This document shows positions 9,363-19,131 of a stretch of DNA of 48,786 nucleotides, piece after piece; within the stretch, counting starts at the first letter, position 1, and every line of letters begins with the position of its first letter. Origin of the DNA: Azorhizobium sp943369575 (lineage in GTDB: Bacteria; Pseudomonadota; Alphaproteobacteria; Rhizobiales; Xanthobacteraceae); NCBI GenBank assembly GCA_943369575.1, contig CALRNP020000008.1:1-48786 (forward strand), given 5' to 3'. Both the position numbers and the translations under genes were made by a program. The notes beneath the pieces were generated by a model. The model ran no database searches. It was given only the letters and a program-made list of their open reading frames with translations, and was not told where the DNA came from.

Positions 9363-9404
9363 GGCCGCCCCCGCTTTAACATTTCAGTTCAACGGAGAGT
9401 CGTC

Positions 9405-10184
9405 ATGTCCATTCGTGCCCTCGCTGTGGGCCTCGCCCTCAGCCTTGCCGCCGGCACCGCCGGTGCCGAGACCATCAAGGTCGGCGTCACCCCCGGTCCC
9501 CATGCCCAGATCCTGGAAGCGGTGAAGCCCATCGCCGCCAAGCAGGGCCTCGACATCCAGATCATCGAATTCTCGGACTATGTGGTGCCCAATGTGGCGC
9601 TGGATTCCGGTGAGTTGCAGGCCAACTCCTTCCAGCACCAGCCCTATCTCGACAACCAGGTGGCGGACCGCAAGTTCAAGATCGTCTCCGTGGGCACCAC
9701 GGTGAACTTCCCGATCGGCATCTATTCCAAGAAGTACAAGACCTTCGACGAGGTCCCCGTGGGCGGCACCATCGCCATCCCCAACGACCCCACCAATGGC
9801 GGGCGCGTGCTGCTGCTGCTGGCGGACAAAGGCATCATCAAGCTGCGCGACGGCGTCGGCTTCAAGCCCTCCGTCGCCGACATCACCGCCAATCCGAAGA
9901 AGCTGAAGATCGTCGAGATCGACGCCGCCCAATTGCCGCGCTCGCTCCCCGATGTGGATGCCGCCGGCATCAACACCAATTATGCCAAGGAAGCCGGGCT
10001 CGATCCGGTGAAGGACCCGATCCTGCGCGAGGATCCCAAGGGCCCCTATGTGAACGTCATCGCCGTGCGCACCCAGGATAAGGACAAGCCGTGGGTGGCG
10101 GTGCTGGTCAAGAGCTACCAGTCGCCCGAGGTGAAGCAGTTCATCCTCGAGACCTTCAAGGGCGCGGTTCTGCCCAGCTGGTGA
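9405..10184 (+). CDS. metQ: Methionine ABC transporter substrate-binding protein
   Basis: 259 residues, NlpA/MetQ family. The signal peptide ends at AGTAGA, and the mature protein begins ETIKVGVTPGPHAQILE. Family signatures follow: ELQANSFQHQPYLDNQ, FPIGIYSKKYKTFDE, and DVDAAGINTNYAKEAGLDP. The start has GGAGAG eight bases upstream. Unlike E. coli MetQ it has no cysteine lipobox, so it is predicted to be a free periplasmic protein. Spacing of 42 bases from metI and a strong hairpin after the stop indicate one metNIQ operon. Confidence 0.95.
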   Translation: MSIRALAVGLALSLAAGTAGAETIKVGVTPGPHAQILEAVKPIAAKQGLDIQIIEFSDYVVPNVALDSGELQANSFQHQPYLDNQVADRKFKIVSVGTTVNFPIGIYSKKYKTFDEVPVGGTIAIPNDPTNGGRVLLLLADKGIIKLRDGVGFKPSVADITANPKKLKIVEIDAAQLPRSLPDVDAAGINTNYAKEAGLDPVKDPILREDPKGPYVNVIAVRTQDKDKPWVAVLVKSYQSPEVKQFILETFKGAVLPSW

Positions 10185-10190
10185 GCACGC

Positions 10191-10218
10191 GGGGCGTGGC
10201 CGCAGCCGGCCGCGCCCC
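10191..10218. terminator. Hairpin terminator between convergent metQ and the next gene
   Basis: Stem GGGGCG-t-GGCCG (10191-10202) pairs with CGGCC-g-CGCCCC (10207-10218) around a four-base loop, starting seven bases after the metQ stop. There is no long T-run, so termination strength is uncertain. The position between convergent genes fits a two-way terminator. Confidence 0.55.
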
Positions 10219-10240
10219 CTCTCCTTCCGAACGCGGAGGG

Positions 10241-10600
10241 TCAGGCGCCGACGCCCAGGCGGGCGACCACATCGTCCCGCGCCGTGACGATCAGTTCGCG
10301 ATAATCGGCTTCCAGCGGCTCGTTCAGCACCTGCTCGAACGCCGCCATCAGCGACCACAGCGCCGCCACCTCGCCGGGATGCTCCAGCAATTCGCGGACG
10401 CCTTCGGTGTCCTGATGATCGACCATCCGCGCCAGCAGATCGAACACCACCAGCGCGACGGAATGATTGAGGGTCAGCACGACCTCGCCGCCGGGGGTGG
10501 CGAGGGCTTCGCTCAGCGGCTCATGGCGGCCGGGAGCGGACTTTGCACCAGACTTGGCATCAGACTGGGGGACGAGCTTGGGGGCGAGCGGTGCGAACAT
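10241..10600 (-). CDS. Conserved-looking hypothetical protein, small and soluble
   Basis: A protein of about 119 residues that I do not recognise. After a basic, Ser/Ala-rich N-terminus it becomes a predicted helical protein (LNHSVALVVFDLLARMVDH, then LWSLMAAFEQVLNEPLEADYRELI) without signal peptide, cysteine clusters or membrane spans. The frame uses the codon bias of its neighbours, which supports coding. The start may be ATG 10600 or TTG 10627, which adds nine residues. It sits alone between metQ and tam. Confidence 0.6.
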   Translation of the reverse strand: MFAPLAPKLVPQSDAKSGAKSAPGRHEPLSEALATPGGEVVLTLNHSVALVVFDLLARMVDHQDTEGVRELLEHPGEVAALWSLMAAFEQVLNEPLEADYRELIVTARDDVVARLGVGA

Positions 10601-10743
10601 GGCAGCGACCCTGATTTCGGTGCGCAATCCCCATTGTCTACACAGGCTTTATGTCGTGGCCGCGACAGCGTAACCCTTGCCGTGCCTGAATTTGCGGCGG
10701 TTCGCCCACCTTCCGCAACGGCCGGCGGCCGCGAAACGCGGCC

Positions 10744-11517
10744 TCAGCGCCGCGCCACCAGGAACAGCCGCGGAAACGCCAGCAGCACCCGCCCATCGGC
10801 GCGCGGCGGGAAGTCCCGCGCCAGCCGCGCCTCATAGGCGGCCAGGAAGTCCGGCTTCTGCGCCGGCTCCAGCAGATCCAGGAACGGCCGCAGGCCGGTG
10901 CCCTTCATCCATTCCACCACCGCCGCCGGATTTGCGAGCGGGTGGTGATAGACCGTGCGCCATACATCCACCTGCACCGCATGGATGCTCAGCAGATCGT
11001 AATAATAAGCTGGCGAGGGCAGGATGGTGCGCGCCGCCGCCGCGCCAGCCAGGGCCGCCGCCCACGGCCCCTCAGCCGCCACCGCGCGCATGCCCACATG
11101 GGTCGGCTCGTTGAGATTGTCCGGCATCTGTACCGCCAGCACCCCGCCCGGCGCCAGTTGCGCCATGAGATGGGGCAGCAACCGGGCGTGATCCGGCACC
11201 CATTGCAACACCGCATTGGCCAGGATCACATCCGCCGGCTCCGGCAGCGTGAAGGTGGCGACATCGGCTTCGATGAAGGTGTTGTGGGGCAAGCGCTTGC
11301 GGGCCACCGCCAGCATGTCCGGCGAGGTGTCGATGCCGATGACCTCCGCCTCGGGATAGCGGTGGGCGAGGATCTCGGTGGAATTGCCCGGCCCGCAGCC
11401 CAGGTCTACCACCCGCTGGGCGGCTTCCAAGGGGATCTGAGCTACCAGATCGCGAGCGGGACGGGTCCGCTCGTCCTCGAATTGCAGATAGAGGCGTGCG
11501 TTCCAGTCGGCGGACAT
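10744..11517 (-). CDS. tam: Trans-aconitate 2-methyltransferase
   Basis: SAM-dependent methyltransferase that esterifies trans-aconitate, an inhibitory by-product of the citric-acid cycle. At 257 residues it matches Tam (252 aa in E. coli). Motif I is VVDLGCGPGNSTEIL (about 37-51), the acidic residue after beta-2 is in VIGIDTSPDML, and motif IV is ADVILANAVLQWVPDH. The family-specific segment AVQMPDNLNEPTHVGMR and the C-terminal VYHHPLANPAAVVEWMKGTGLRPFLD agree with Tam rather than a generic methyltransferase. GGGGGAGAGAG precedes the start. Cytoplasmic. Confidence 0.92.
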   Translation of the reverse strand: MSADWNARLYLQFEDERTRPARDLVAQIPLEAAQRVVDLGCGPGNSTEILAHRYPEAEVIGIDTSPDMLAVARKRLPHNTFIEADVATFTLPEPADVILANAVLQWVPDHARLLPHLMAQLAPGGVLAVQMPDNLNEPTHVGMRAVAAEGPWAAALAGAAAARTILPSPAYYYDLLSIHAVQVDVWRTVYHHPLANPAAVVEWMKGTGLRPFLDLLEPAQKPDFLAAYEARLARDFPPRADGRVLLAFPRLFLVARR

Positions 11518-11579
11518 GCCACTCTCTCCCCCCGGCGGTGTCCGGCCGCCCGTCCGAGCGAGGCGGACGGGCGATCAGA

Positions 11580-13235
<1,656 letters not shown>

Positions 13236-13456
13236 GCGCCACCGGCTCCGAAAAGGGCTGCGTGAGTTTGGCGCCGTTTCTAGCCGTCCCCGTCGCGGGC
13301 GGCAAGGCGCGCTTGGTTTCCGGCGCGTCTGTTTGCGTCTGCCGGCCCCGCAGGGAGGGCAGGACACATCGCGCGGCAGGACAGATCACGGCACGGCGGC
13401 CGACCGGCAGCCATGCCCCACCACGCGCGACCGCGCGCTCATTGGGAGGTCCGGCT

Positions 13457-13960
13457 TTGGACGATCACCACCACCACCCCCACTCTTCCGGCACCCAACC
13501 TGCAGGCCCTGTCGACTGGCGCGAGCATGGAATCAAAGTCATTCCCGGCGACAATCTGGACCCGCAGACCGCCCAGACCCCGGGCATGAACCGCGCCACC
13601 GCCATCAACCGCGCCCGCGCGGGGGCCGAGAAGCTGTGGGCGGGCACCGTGCACATCCACCCCGACGCCAAGACCGGCGCCCATCACCATGGCGACCTGG
13701 AAAGCGTGATCTTCGTGGTGAAGGGCCGCGCCCGCATGCGCTGGGGCGAGCAGCTGGAATTCACCGCCGAGGCCGGGCCGGGCGACTTCATCTATGTGCC
13801 GCCTTACGTGCCGCACCAGGAAATCAACGCCTCGCCCGACGAAGTGCTGGAATGCGTGCTGGTGCGCTCGGGCCAGGAGCCGGTGGTGGTCAATCTGGAC
13901 ATCACCCCGGTGGAGGCGCCCTCCACGGTGAAATGGATCGATCCGATCCACAAGGACTGA
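13457..13960 (+). CDS. Cupin-domain protein
   Basis: 167 residues with one cupin barrel. Motif 1 is GAHHHGDLESVIFVVKG (metal-binding His-His and Glu), motif 2 is GDFIYVPPYVPHQEIN (third histidine). A His-rich N-terminus (DDHHHHPHSS) may also bind metal. The start is TTG 13457 with GGGAGG seven bases before it. The frame continues upstream, but that part has no family character. It is divergent from ettA. Enzymatic role is unknown: single-domain cupins of this kind range from isomerases to dioxygenase-like or sensory proteins. Confidence 0.85.
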   Translation: MDDHHHHPHSSGTQPAGPVDWREHGIKVIPGDNLDPQTAQTPGMNRATAINRARAGAEKLWAGTVHIHPDAKTGAHHHGDLESVIFVVKGRARMRWGEQLEFTAEAGPGDFIYVPPYVPHQEINASPDEVLECVLVRSGQEPVVVNLDITPVEAPSTVKWIDPIHKD

Positions 13961-13966
13961 GGACCC

Positions 13967-13995
13967 CAGGGGCGATGCCCGCTGCGCCGCCCCTG
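13967..13995 (+). terminator. Hairpin after the cupin gene
   Basis: CAGGGGCG (13967-13974) pairs with CGCCCCTG (13988-13995) seven bases after the cupin stop. No T-run follows, so it is a candidate rather than a proven terminator. The remaining 217 bases to the tRNA show no gene that I can support. Confidence 0.45.
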
Positions 13996-14212
13996 CACGC
14001 CGGAGGCGCCGAATCTGCCCTCGGCGACGCCGGCAGCTCGGCGCGGCTCCCTCCGCCGGAAAGACGGTTCCGCTGTCCACAGGCAGATCTGTTGCCGGAC
14101 AAGGGTTTTGGCGGAGGCGGCGGCAAAAAAGGCGAAAGCCTGTTGCAATCTCCCCGGGGTTTTGGCATGAACACGCACCGCCGACGGGGTTCACCCCCAG
14201 ACGGTGTTGGAG

Positions 14213-14287
14213 GCGGGCGTAGCTCAGGGGTAGAGCACAACCTTGCCAAGGTTGGGGTCGTGGGTTCGAATCCCATCGCCCGCTCCA
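14213..14287 (+). tRNA. tRNA-Gly (anticodon GCC)
   Basis: A 75-base cloverleaf with acceptor stem GCGGGCG/CGCCCGC, D-arm GTAGCTCAGGGGTAGAGCAC, anticodon stem CAACC/GGTTG with loop TTGCCAA (anticodon GCC at 14245-14247), T-arm GTGGGTTCGAATCCCAT and encoded CCA at 14285-14287. It reads GGC/GGT glycine codons. The gene-poor DNA that follows makes it a possible left boundary of the accessory block. Confidence 0.98.
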
Positions 14288-14318
14288 AATTTTCTCTTAA
14301 GAGTCAGATATTAAGCAA

Positions 14319-14339
14319 GCGCCCTTCGGGGCGTTTTTT
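14319..14339 (+). terminator. Rho-independent terminator of tRNA-Gly
   Basis: Stem CGCCC-TTCG-GGGCG followed directly by TTTTTT, 32 bases after the tRNA. This is a canonical intrinsic terminator with a UUCG tetraloop. Confidence 0.9.
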
Positions 14340-14982
14340 GCTCCCATAGATCCGCGCGGCGGGCGTTCGAAGCAGAACGGAAGCATCTGCACGAAAGTCG
14401 CCAGATGGCTGCGACACGCAGGATCAGGTCTCATCTCGGGGCGCTGGTGGGAATTGGCGGGAAAGCCTTGCGGTGAAATGCTTCCCGGCGGGAGCCCCGG
14501 TGATCGCTGATTGGCCGGCCGCGCAGGATCAAATGTCACTGGCGCGCTTTTGGGTCAGGCGCGCAAGAACGAATGTCACCTTGCCGGCGGCGCCTCAGAA
14601 ACATATCCCCACACTGATCGGGAGTGGCGCTGTTCCGGAGAGCCGGCAAAGCCTTGAAGCTAAAGTGCGGCCGCAACCGGAAGGCGAATAAGCGAAACAT
14701 TTCTTGCACTCCAATGCCTTAGCGGCAGCTGGATACAAGCCAAGCTTCGACGATCTAGCACTACTTTGGCACGGTCCCCATGGGGCGGGCGGGAACGCTT
14801 GCCGCAGCGCGGTTGAGGATGGCCCGCGCGCTGGCGGAGGGGGCGTCCATCTCTAATTCCAGATTTTGTCGCGGTAAGCGGACGTTCAGATGCGGCCACC
14901 GCCCTCTTCGATGAGGTTCCCCGTCTCGGAGGATCACGGATCTTGATGTCTGGGCGTAGTCCCGCGCCTTTGCGGCTGTCGC
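14340..14982. other. Gene-free stretch downstream of tRNA-Gly
   Basis: About 640 bases in which no frame looks coding on either strand. It contains GGATCAAATGTCACTGGCG (from 14526) and a related AATGTCACCTTGCCGGCG (from 14572). Two GGCGCGC copies lie between them, and an AT-richer patch covers about 14690-14770. This may be decayed mobile DNA, but I could not match it to a transposase. Confidence 0.4.
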
Positions 14983-15016
14983 CAGCCCGCGGGGCGCCGG
15001 AGCGCCCCGCGGGCTG
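14983..15016 (-). terminator. Very strong hairpin ending the copper operon
   Basis: A 15-base-pair perfect stem, CAGCCCGCGGGGCGC (14983-14997) with its complement (15002-15016), has the loop CGGA. It lies seven bases after the stop of the CusF-like gene (minus strand). No T-run follows; the stability of the stem makes termination or mRNA 3'-end protection likely. Confidence 0.65.
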
Positions 15017-15022
15017 ACCGCA

Positions 15023-15307
15023 CTACTTGACCTTCCAGATCTTGGTGACCGTGAGCCGTCCGTTCACGCGGTCAGCCTCGAACGTGACCTTGTCGCCCGG
15101 TTTCACAGCCTTCAGCATCGATGGATCACCTGCGGCGAAAACCATCGTCATTGCGTCCATGTCCAGGTTCGGGATTGCTCCGTGCTTGAGAGTGATCTTG
15201 CCCTGCGCCTGGTCGATCTTTGTCACCTCGCCGTTCACGGGAACGGCCTGCGCCAGTGCTGCGGTTGTTGCGAGAACGAGGATGGCGGATAGAAAATGCT
15301 TACGCAT
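15023..15307 (-). CDS. Periplasmic CusF-like copper-binding protein
   Basis: 94 residues (100 if the ATG at 15325 is used). The signal peptide MRKHFLSAILVLATTAALAQA is followed by a small beta-barrel of the CusF_Ec type: VNGEVTKIDQAQGKITLKH, then DMDAMTMVF, then VKPGDKVTFEADRVNGRLTV. Likely Cu(I) ligands are His42, Met53 and Met55. The tryptophan that caps Cu(I) in E. coli CusF aligns with Met50 here. I prefer Met 15307 because AGGA precedes it by eight bases. It is the last gene of the copper operon, 22 bases after the cupredoxin. It presumably hands copper to, or shields it from, the other periplasmic proteins. Confidence 0.88.
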   Translation of the reverse strand: MRKHFLSAILVLATTAALAQAVPVNGEVTKIDQAQGKITLKHGAIPNLDMDAMTMVFAAGDPSMLKAVKPGDKVTFEADRVNGRLTVTKIWKVK

Positions 15308-15329
15308 GGTCGTTGTCCTGGTCATTTGA

Positions 15330-15803
15330 TCACTTGACGATGATGGTGCCGAACATCCCGGCCTCTCGGTGGCCGGGGATGAGGCAGGAGAAATCGAACG
15401 TTCCCGCCTTCGTGAACTTCCAGACGATCTCGCCCGTCTTCTTGGGCATCAGGCGCTTGGCGTTGGGATCGTCATGCTCCATGTCCGGGTTCTTGCGCAT
15501 CTCCTCGGCGTGCTTGAGGTTGTCTTGAAGTGTCGCGAGGACGATCTCGTGGTCGAGATTGCCGTTATTGCGGAGCACGAACCGGACCTGCTCTCCGGTC
15601 TTGATCTCGATCTTGTTGGGGATGAACTGCATCTTCCCGTCCGCCTCGCTCATGACGACCTGAACCACGCGGGATGGCTGCTTCGGGTTTCCCGGTTCGC
15701 CATAGGCGCGTTCGTCACCGTGGGCATGGCCCGCGTCGGCGAAGGCGGGACTGGTGGACACGATCGCCGAAAGCAATGCGGCGGCGATAAGGTACGTTTT
15801 CAT
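15330..15803 (-). CDS. Periplasmic cupredoxin (plastocyanin/azurin-like)
   Basis: 157 residues with a signal peptide ending near Ala22 (PAFADA) and a His-rich mature N-terminus (GHAHGDE). The type 1 copper site is complete: His85 (NLDHE), Cys140, His145 and Met150 (FSCLIPGHREAGMFG). It probably acts as a copper carrier or electron-transfer partner for the multicopper oxidase encoded just upstream (35 bases). Cupredoxins of this type are common in copper-resistance clusters of alphaproteobacteria. Confidence 0.9.
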   Translation of the reverse strand: MKTYLIAAALLSAIVSTSPAFADAGHAHGDERAYGEPGNPKQPSRVVQVVMSEADGKMQFIPNKIEIKTGEQVRFVLRNNGNLDHEIVLATLQDNLKHAEEMRKNPDMEHDDPNAKRLMPKKTGEIVWKFTKAGTFDFSCLIPGHREAGMFGTIIVK

Positions 15804-15838
15804 GGTTGATCCTCTCGTTGAATTTGGGTGTGCGGAAT

Positions 15839-17239
15839 TCAGTGCTGGTGGCCGGCCGGGCGCGTCGTGCCGGGCTTGACCACGTCGACCTCAATGGTGC
15901 GGGCGGGGTCGTAGGTGGGCGCGGGTGCGCGCTCGGCGGCCTTGCTCTCGCCGGTCCACTCGAACGCGACGGTGCCCGGCGGGTTCTTGAACCAGCCCGG
16001 GTCCTTGTAGTCATTGCGCTCAAGGCCCTCGCGCACCTTCACCACCGAGAACATGCCGCCCATTTCCACCGCGCCGAACTGGGCGAAGCCGGTCATCATG
16101 GGCAGGGTGTTCTCCGGCAGCGGCATCTCCATCTCGCCCATGTCCGCCATGCCTTTCGCGCCCATGGGCATGTAGTCGGGTACGAGCCTGCGGATCTTGC
16201 CTGCCGCCGGCTTCAGGTTGGTCCCGATGTAGGTGCGCACGTCGTGGCCCATGGCGTTCATGGTGTGATGGGACTTGTGGCAGTGGATCGCCCAGTCGCC
16301 CTCGTGGTCGGCCACGAAGTCGAAGGCGCGCATCTGGCCGACCGCGCAGTCGATCGTCACCTCCGGCCAGGCCGCCGCCTCCGGCACCCACCCCCCGTCC
16401 GTGCATGAGACCTTGAAGTCGTAGCCGTGCATGTGGATGGGATGGTTCGTCATGGTGAGATTGCCGAACCGGATGCGAACCTTGTCGCCCTTGCCCACCA
16501 CGAACGGGTCGATGCCCGGGAAGGCGCGGCTGTTCCAAGTCCAGAGGTTGAAGTCGAGCATTGTGTTGACCTTGGGCACGTAGGCCCCGGGCTCGATGTC
16601 GTAGGCGTTGAGGAGGAAGACGAAGTCCCGATCCACGCGGCGGAAGGACGGGTCCTTCGGATGCACCACGAAGAAGCCCATCATGCCCATGGCCATCTGG
16701 ACCATCTCGTCCGCATGGGGGTGGTACATGAAGGTCCCGCTCTTGCGGAGCTGGAACTCGTAGACGAAGGTCTTCCCCGGCTTGATGTGCGGCTGGGTAA
16801 GACCGCCGACGCCATCCATGCCATTCGGCAGGATCTGGCCGTGCCAGTGGATGGTGGTGTGCTCCGGCAGTCGGTTCGTGACGAAGATGCGCACCTTGTC
16901 GCCTTCCACCGCTTCGATGGTGGGACCGGGTGACTGGCCGTTATAGCCCCAAAGATGGGCAACCATCCCGGGCGCGATTTCCCGCACCACGGGCTCGGCG
17001 ACAAGATGGAATTCCTTCCAGTCACCGTTCATGCGCCAGGGCGCGGTCCATCCATTGAGGGTGACCACGGGCTGGTAATCCGGGCCCGTGGTCGGGAAGA
17101 GAGGCGGCTGCATGCTTGCCTCCTTCATGGTCGCGGCTTCCGGAATGGAGGCCGCCTGGACGCGGCCGGAGACCGCACCTGCGCTCACCAGCGCGAGCGC
17201 GCCGGAGGTGCCGAGAAAGCTTCGCCGTGAAACGGGCAT
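15839..17239 (-). CDS. Multicopper oxidase (copper-resistance type)
   Basis: 466 residues with a Tat signal (MPVSRRSFLGTSGALALVSA) for export of the folded protein. All four copper-ligand motifs are present: HWHG (131-134), HPH (173-175), HPIHMH (266-271) and HCHKSHHTMNAMGH (319-332). A Met-rich stretch (PMGAKGMADMGEMEMPLP, about 358-375) resembles the Cu(I)-binding segments of CopA/CueO. It likely oxidises Cu(I) to Cu(II) in the periplasm. The start at 17239 has GGAGGAGA seven bases upstream. It lies 16 bases after the TolC-like gene. Confidence 0.93.
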   Translation of the reverse strand: MPVSRRSFLGTSGALALVSAGAVSGRVQAASIPEAATMKEASMQPPLFPTTGPDYQPVVTLNGWTAPWRMNGDWKEFHLVAEPVVREIAPGMVAHLWGYNGQSPGPTIEAVEGDKVRIFVTNRLPEHTTIHWHGQILPNGMDGVGGLTQPHIKPGKTFVYEFQLRKSGTFMYHPHADEMVQMAMGMMGFFVVHPKDPSFRRVDRDFVFLLNAYDIEPGAYVPKVNTMLDFNLWTWNSRAFPGIDPFVVGKGDKVRIRFGNLTMTNHPIHMHGYDFKVSCTDGGWVPEAAAWPEVTIDCAVGQMRAFDFVADHEGDWAIHCHKSHHTMNAMGHDVRTYIGTNLKPAAGKIRRLVPDYMPMGAKGMADMGEMEMPLPENTLPMMTGFAQFGAVEMGGMFSVVKVREGLERNDYKDPGWFKNPPGTVAFEWTGESKAAERAPAPTYDPARTIEVDVVKPGTTRPAGHQH

Positions 17240-17255
17240 GGTTCGTCTCCTCCGA

Positions 17256-18662
17256 TCAGTCGCTGCTGCCGGTGGCGGACGCGAGCGCGGTCTCCCCGCC
17301 TCCCGCACCGCCGCCGATGATGGCCGTCTGGAAATCCACCTCCGCCAGGAAGAAGTCGCGCTGGGCGCCGATGGCGGAGACGTTGCTGTCGATGCTCTCC
17401 CGCTCCGTGGTGAGCAGCTCGAAGACATCGATCAGCATGCCGTTGTATTGGAGCAGCGCCTGCTCATTCACGGTCTTGCGCAGGGGCAGGATCCTGGCCT
17501 GATACTGGCGGGCGATGTCGTAGCTCGCCCGGTAAGTCACGTAGGCGGCCCGCGCCTCGGAGCGGACGTTCACCGCCTTCTCCACGAGGCGGTTCACCGC
17601 CTGCATGTAGATCTCCTGCGCCCGCCGGACGTTGGTTTCGCCGAGGTCGAAGATCGGCACTTGGACCTCCAGCTCGAAGCCCTGAGGACGCAGGGTCTCC
17701 CCGTCCGCGCGCTGGTAATTGCCGCGATATCCCCCCTCGAGCAGGGAGATGAAGCGCGTCGCCTGTGTGAGGCCGAGGGACTTCGCCATGGCATCGAGCT
17801 CGAGCCGAGCCGCGATGAGGTCGGTGCGCTTGAGGACCGCCTCGACTTCCACCTGGGGTTCGGTCCGGATCCGCGCCGGCAGGCGTGGGAGCTGGGACGG
17901 CAGCTTGTAGCCGACGTCGTTGCCCCACAGGCCGAGCTGCCGGGTCAGTGCCTCCCGGTCTGTCGCGGACTTGAGGCGTGCCCGGGCGAGTTGATTCGAT
18001 ACTTCAGCGTAGAAGGCGCTGGCCCTCGCCTGGTCGAGCTTCGTCGCCGCCCCCGTCTCGCCGAGCTTGACGGTGAGGTCGGCGGCCGCATCCGCCGTAA
18101 GGCGAGCCTTCTCGATGAATGCCTCCGTCTGGCGCGCCGCCACGGCCCGGTAATAGGCACGACGTGCCTCTGCGGCGGTTCTGAAGGTCGCCTCCAGCGC
18201 CCGCTGACGGGCAGCCTCGAACTGGGTGGCGGCGATCTCGCTGCGGACGGGCAGCGTCAGGAGCGCGAGTAAATTCGCGACCAGTCGCCGCTCAACGTCC
18301 AGTTCCCCGCCGCCGTTCAACCGCTCCACCCCGAAAGTGGGATTGGGCGGAAGGCTCGCCGCCACGTAGGCGGCTTCGGAGATCCCCAGGGCATTGTACT
18401 GCGCCTGGAGCCCTCGATTGTTGAGAAGGGCGATCTGCAGTGCCGCATGGGCATCGAGAGGCCGGGACAAGAGTGCGGATACGCGGGCCCGCGCCGTCGC
18501 CGCCTCGTTCTCTGACGTAATCTTCACCACCTGCCCGCTGATGTCATCTGAGGCTTGCCGGACGACGGGGGCCAAGCCGCCGTCGGGCGTGAAGGTCACG
18601 CAGCCGCCCATTACAAATGCCAGCGGGATGGCGAGCATCGCCCCTTTAGGAAGACCAGCCAT
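17256..18662 (-). CDS. TolC-family outer-membrane efflux lipoprotein
   Basis: 468 residues. The lipoprotein signal is LAFVMGGC. Two long helical repeats are typical of outer-membrane factors: RPLDAHAALQIALLNNRGLQ begins the first, NVRSEARAAYVTYRASYDIA lies in the second, with SLPPNPTFGVERL in the first strand region. Normally such a channel works with an adaptor and an inner-membrane pump, but neither is encoded in this operon. The start ATG overlaps the stop of the small lipoprotein gene (TGATG), which fixes the start. Its place between that gene and the copper oxidase argues for a copper-related job. Confidence 0.9.
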   Translation of the reverse strand: MAGLPKGAMLAIPLAFVMGGCVTFTPDGGLAPVVRQASDDISGQVVKITSENEAATARARVSALLSRPLDAHAALQIALLNNRGLQAQYNALGISEAAYVAASLPPNPTFGVERLNGGGELDVERRLVANLLALLTLPVRSEIAATQFEAARQRALEATFRTAAEARRAYYRAVAARQTEAFIEKARLTADAAADLTVKLGETGAATKLDQARASAFYAEVSNQLARARLKSATDREALTRQLGLWGNDVGYKLPSQLPRLPARIRTEPQVEVEAVLKRTDLIAARLELDAMAKSLGLTQATRFISLLEGGYRGNYQRADGETLRPQGFELEVQVPIFDLGETNVRRAQEIYMQAVNRLVEKAVNVRSEARAAYVTYRASYDIARQYQARILPLRKTVNEQALLQYNGMLIDVFELLTTERESIDSNVSAIGAQRDFFLAEVDFQTAIIGGGAGGGETALASATGSSD

Positions 18663-18880
18663 CACCGGCCTCCCTGGCCGGACGATAAGCCCTGATTCTG
18701 CTCGATCCAGGGGCGGGGCATCACGGGGTGATAGTCGACGTCGCCTGCCAGGACCGGAGCGTATCGGACGGCGGGCACGGCAACCGAGGGATCGGCTGGA
18801 TCCGCACCGCTCGTGGTGGAGGGCAAACCGGAACACGCGGAGACGAGGACGGCGAAAGCCATCGGCAACAATAATCTCAT
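18662..18880 (-). CDS. Small lipoprotein heading the copper operon
   Basis: 72 residues. A short lipoprotein signal (MRLLLPMAFAVLVSAC) is followed by a low-complexity, Pro/Asp/Ser-rich tail containing DVDYHPVMPRPWIEQNQG. I do not recognise a family. Similar short lipoproteins precede TolC-type genes in some copper clusters. The stop overlaps the next start by one base, so the two are probably translated together. The frame could be extended to 18958, but the added residues would hide the signal. Confidence 0.7.
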   Translation of the reverse strand: MRLLLPMAFAVLVSACSGLPSTTSGADPADPSVAVPAVRYAPVLAGDVDYHPVMPRPWIEQNQGLSSGQGGR

Positions 18881-19019
18881 GAATTGACCTCGAAATGCGG
18901 CCCGCGCGGAGGCGGCGCTCAACAGCCATGGACGGATGGGGGCTGGTCGCTGGCGCATCGCATGCGGCCGCGACTACCGTCGGCTGAATCCGGGATCCAT
19001 CAAGGATGCGTTCCCACGC

Positions 19020-19051
19020 TCCCTTACGTCCGATGTCGCGGATGTAAGGGA
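19020..19051. promoter_or_regulatory. Inverted repeat upstream of the copper operon
   Basis: CCCTTACGTCC (19021-19031) and GGATGTAAGGG (19040-19050) are an inverted repeat matching at 10 of 11 positions with an 8-base spacer; T and A flank it. It lies 140 bases before the small lipoprotein start and 81 bases after the stop of the Cys/His-rich gene. It may be an operator for a metal regulator not encoded here, or a hairpin separating the two units. There is no T-run on either side. Confidence 0.5.
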
Positions 19052-19131
19052 AGGTTCAGAGAGAACGAGGTTTCGCGACCGCGGATGACGAAAGTCATGC
19101 GCGCCGAAACATCCTCAAATGTTCGGGACGG

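Noticed and set aside
14213..14287. tRNA-Gly as an attachment site with a repeated 3' end further right.
   Set aside because: No second copy of the T-arm/acceptor sequence was found by eye at the right edge of the block, and no integrase gene is present. It is kept only as a boundary hypothesis.
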